From an uncultured Clostridia bacterium (GTDB lineage: Bacteria; Bacillota; Clostridia; Oscillospirales; CAG-272): DNA of 7,912 nucleotides. The notes under the pieces are model-generated. The model ran no database searches. It had not been told where the DNA came from and was given only the letters and a program-made list of their open reading frames with translations. This document shows positions 7,220 through 7,912 of this stretch, piece by piece (within the stretch, counting starts at the first letter, position 1; the number at the start of each line of letters is the position of its first letter). Where the stretch lies: positions 1 through 7,912 of the forward strand of contig CALYSG010000084.1 in the NCBI GenBank assembly GCA_945485605.1. Direction: 5' to 3'. The translations under genes and the position numbers were made by a program.

Positions 7220-7241
7220 GAGCCTTGCAGGGAGGACTCTT

Positions 7242-7853
7242 ATGGAAGAAAAGGGAAGATTCATAGTTTTTGAGGGCATCGACGGCTCGGGCAAAACGAC
7301 ACAGATAAGACTCCTTGCCGAACACCTGAAGAGAGCGGGCAGAAAGGTGCACATAACCGCCGAACCGACGACCTCTGTCAGCGGGGGACTTCTGCGTGAT
7401 GCGCTCTGCGGCGCGAGAAAGCGTTCTCCGGGCGAGCTTGCGGCGCTTTTCCTGCTTGACAGGATAAATCACAACGTCTGCCCGGTCAACGGGATAGAGA
7501 AGCTTACCTCGGACGGATACGACGTTATATGCGACAGGTATTATTACTCATCTCTCGCATATCAGGGAAGCCAGACCGACTACCGCTGGGTCGCCGATAT
7601 GAACCTCAACTGCCCGGAGATCAGGAAACCCGATATCTGCATTTTCCTTGATATTGACGCAAAAACCGCGGCAAAGAGAATATCCTCCGACCGGGCGATA
7701 ACAGAGGTCTTTGAGAAGGAGCAGACGCTCGAGACGGTAAGAAACCGATATCTCGAGGTATTTGCCTCACTCCCGGAGGATAATGTGAAGATAATCAACG
7801 CCTCGGGAGATGTCGGTGAGGTAGCAAAACTCATCGCCGAATGCGTGGGATGA
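7242..7853 (+). CDS. tmk: Thymidylate kinase (dTMP kinase), possibly archaeal-type branch
   Basis: This cytoplasmic enzyme transfers phosphate from ATP to dTMP, giving dTDP for DNA synthesis. The P-loop is EGIDGSGKTT (11-20), the family hallmark. The DR(Y/H) motif reads CDRYYYSSLAYQG (97-109), with the Ser-x-x-Tyr-Gln part that binds the thymine nucleotide. EPTT (41-44) stands in place of the REPGGT common in classic bacterial enzymes. A lid region follows a beta-strand (ICIFLDIDA, 132-140) and includes SSDRAITEVFEKEQ (148-161). The 203-residue length is normal. EPT, then G-LLRDAL (49-55), then ALFLLDRINH (68-77) resemble archaeal-type dTMP kinases, so this may be a second or alternative tmk of the genome. 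GGAGG (7231-7235) lies 6 nt before the ATG. A different deoxynucleotide as substrate cannot be excluded. No functional link to the transporter is apparent. Confidence 0.9.
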   Translation: MEEKGRFIVFEGIDGSGKTTQIRLLAEHLKRAGRKVHITAEPTTSVSGGLLRDALCGARKRSPGELAALFLLDRINHNVCPVNGIEKLTSDGYDVICDRYYYSSLAYQGSQTDYRWVADMNLNCPEIRKPDICIFLDIDAKTAAKRISSDRAITEVFEKEQTLETVRNRYLEVFASLPEDNVKIINASGDVGEVAKLIAECVG

Positions 7854-7912
7854 TCTGAAGGCAGTTATAATCCTGCAAAACGGTGAAATTTTTCTTTTTG
7901 AAAAACTTCTCG
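7854..7912. other. Downstream region turning A/T-rich, no supported gene
   Basis: After the tmk stop codon the first 30 nt have mixed composition. From about 7884 the sequence becomes almost all A and T in runs, unlike anything in the genes. An imperfect inverted repeat, GAAATTTTTC / GAAAAACTTC with one mismatch, lies within it (7884-7908). Such tracts often precede strong promoters in Clostridia as UP-like elements, and the -35 box would then be just outside the window. A weak U-rich terminator for tmk is the other reading. A TATAAT at 7866-7871 has no -35 partner. Confidence 0.35.

Larger units (their letters stand above)
7139..7241. other. Intergenic gap between the transporter operon and tmk
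   Basis: This 103-nt gap is the only real intergenic space between genes in the window. It is A/T-rich in its first half and holds a weak candidate promoter, a perfect hairpin and the strong ribosome binding site of tmk. No open frame of note is present. The change in gene function across it suggests that the operon ends here, though no classic terminator is seen. Confidence 0.7.

Noticed and set aside
7866..7871. TATAAT as a promoter -10 box
   Set aside because: The hexamer is perfect, but the bases 16-18 nt upstream (around 7843-7848, GCGTGG) bear no resemblance to a -35 box, and it sits just after the tmk stop codon.
7855..7912. Open frame from CTG reading LKAVIILQNGEIF..., reminiscent of the start of carA
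   Set aside because: CTG starts are rare and there is no ribosome binding site. After GEIF the sequence departs from CarA and consists of codons from A/T runs. The similarity is too short to support a gene.
1..7912. CRISPR array, tRNA, rRNA, insertion sequence or phage genes
   Set aside because: I saw no spaced direct repeats, tRNA-like cloverleaf, transposase motif or terminal inverted repeats. The window is almost fully explained by the five genes.

Overview
The window is a single-direction (+ strand) stretch of bacterial chromosome with five complete genes. Composition is moderately high in G+C, with frequent ATA isoleucine and AGA/AGG arginine codons. Most genes have strong GGAGG-type ribosome binding sites. 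Together with the protein families, this suggests a Gram-positive member of the Clostridia (Oscillospirales/Christensenellales-like, perhaps from a gut or rumen). That placement is inference from style, not from a marker gene.

Positions 1-114 are a non-coding leader with a small palindrome and no convincing promoter. Positions 115-7138 hold a tight four-gene operon: an ABC ATPase (115-1197), a six-helix ABC-2 permease (1212-1982), a GldG-type accessory protein anchored at both ends (2019-4139), and a 1000-residue membrane-anchored DUF4340 protein (4136-7138). Spacings are 14 nt, 36 nt and a 4-nt ATGA overlap. The first three resemble GldA, GldF and GldG, known from gliding motility in Bacteroidota. 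Related cassettes with a DUF4340 partner occur in many non-gliding bacteria, where the substrate is unknown. The likely machine is an ATPase dimer under a membrane permease, with two large extracytoplasmic proteins beside it.

A 103-nt gap (7139-7241) carries a perfect 9-bp GC-rich hairpin without a U-tract. It leads into tmk (7242-7853), a dTMP kinase whose motifs look closer to the archaeal-type branch than to the classic bacterial enzyme. The last 59 nt (7854-7912) contain no supported gene and become strongly A/T-rich, as is common before a promoter.

The most interesting points are the Gld-like cassette in an apparent Firmicute, a roughly 150-residue insertion in the GldG-like protein made of an Ala/Gly/Thr linker and two diverged copies of a 55-residue module, and the apparent double DUF4340 build of the 1000-residue partner.
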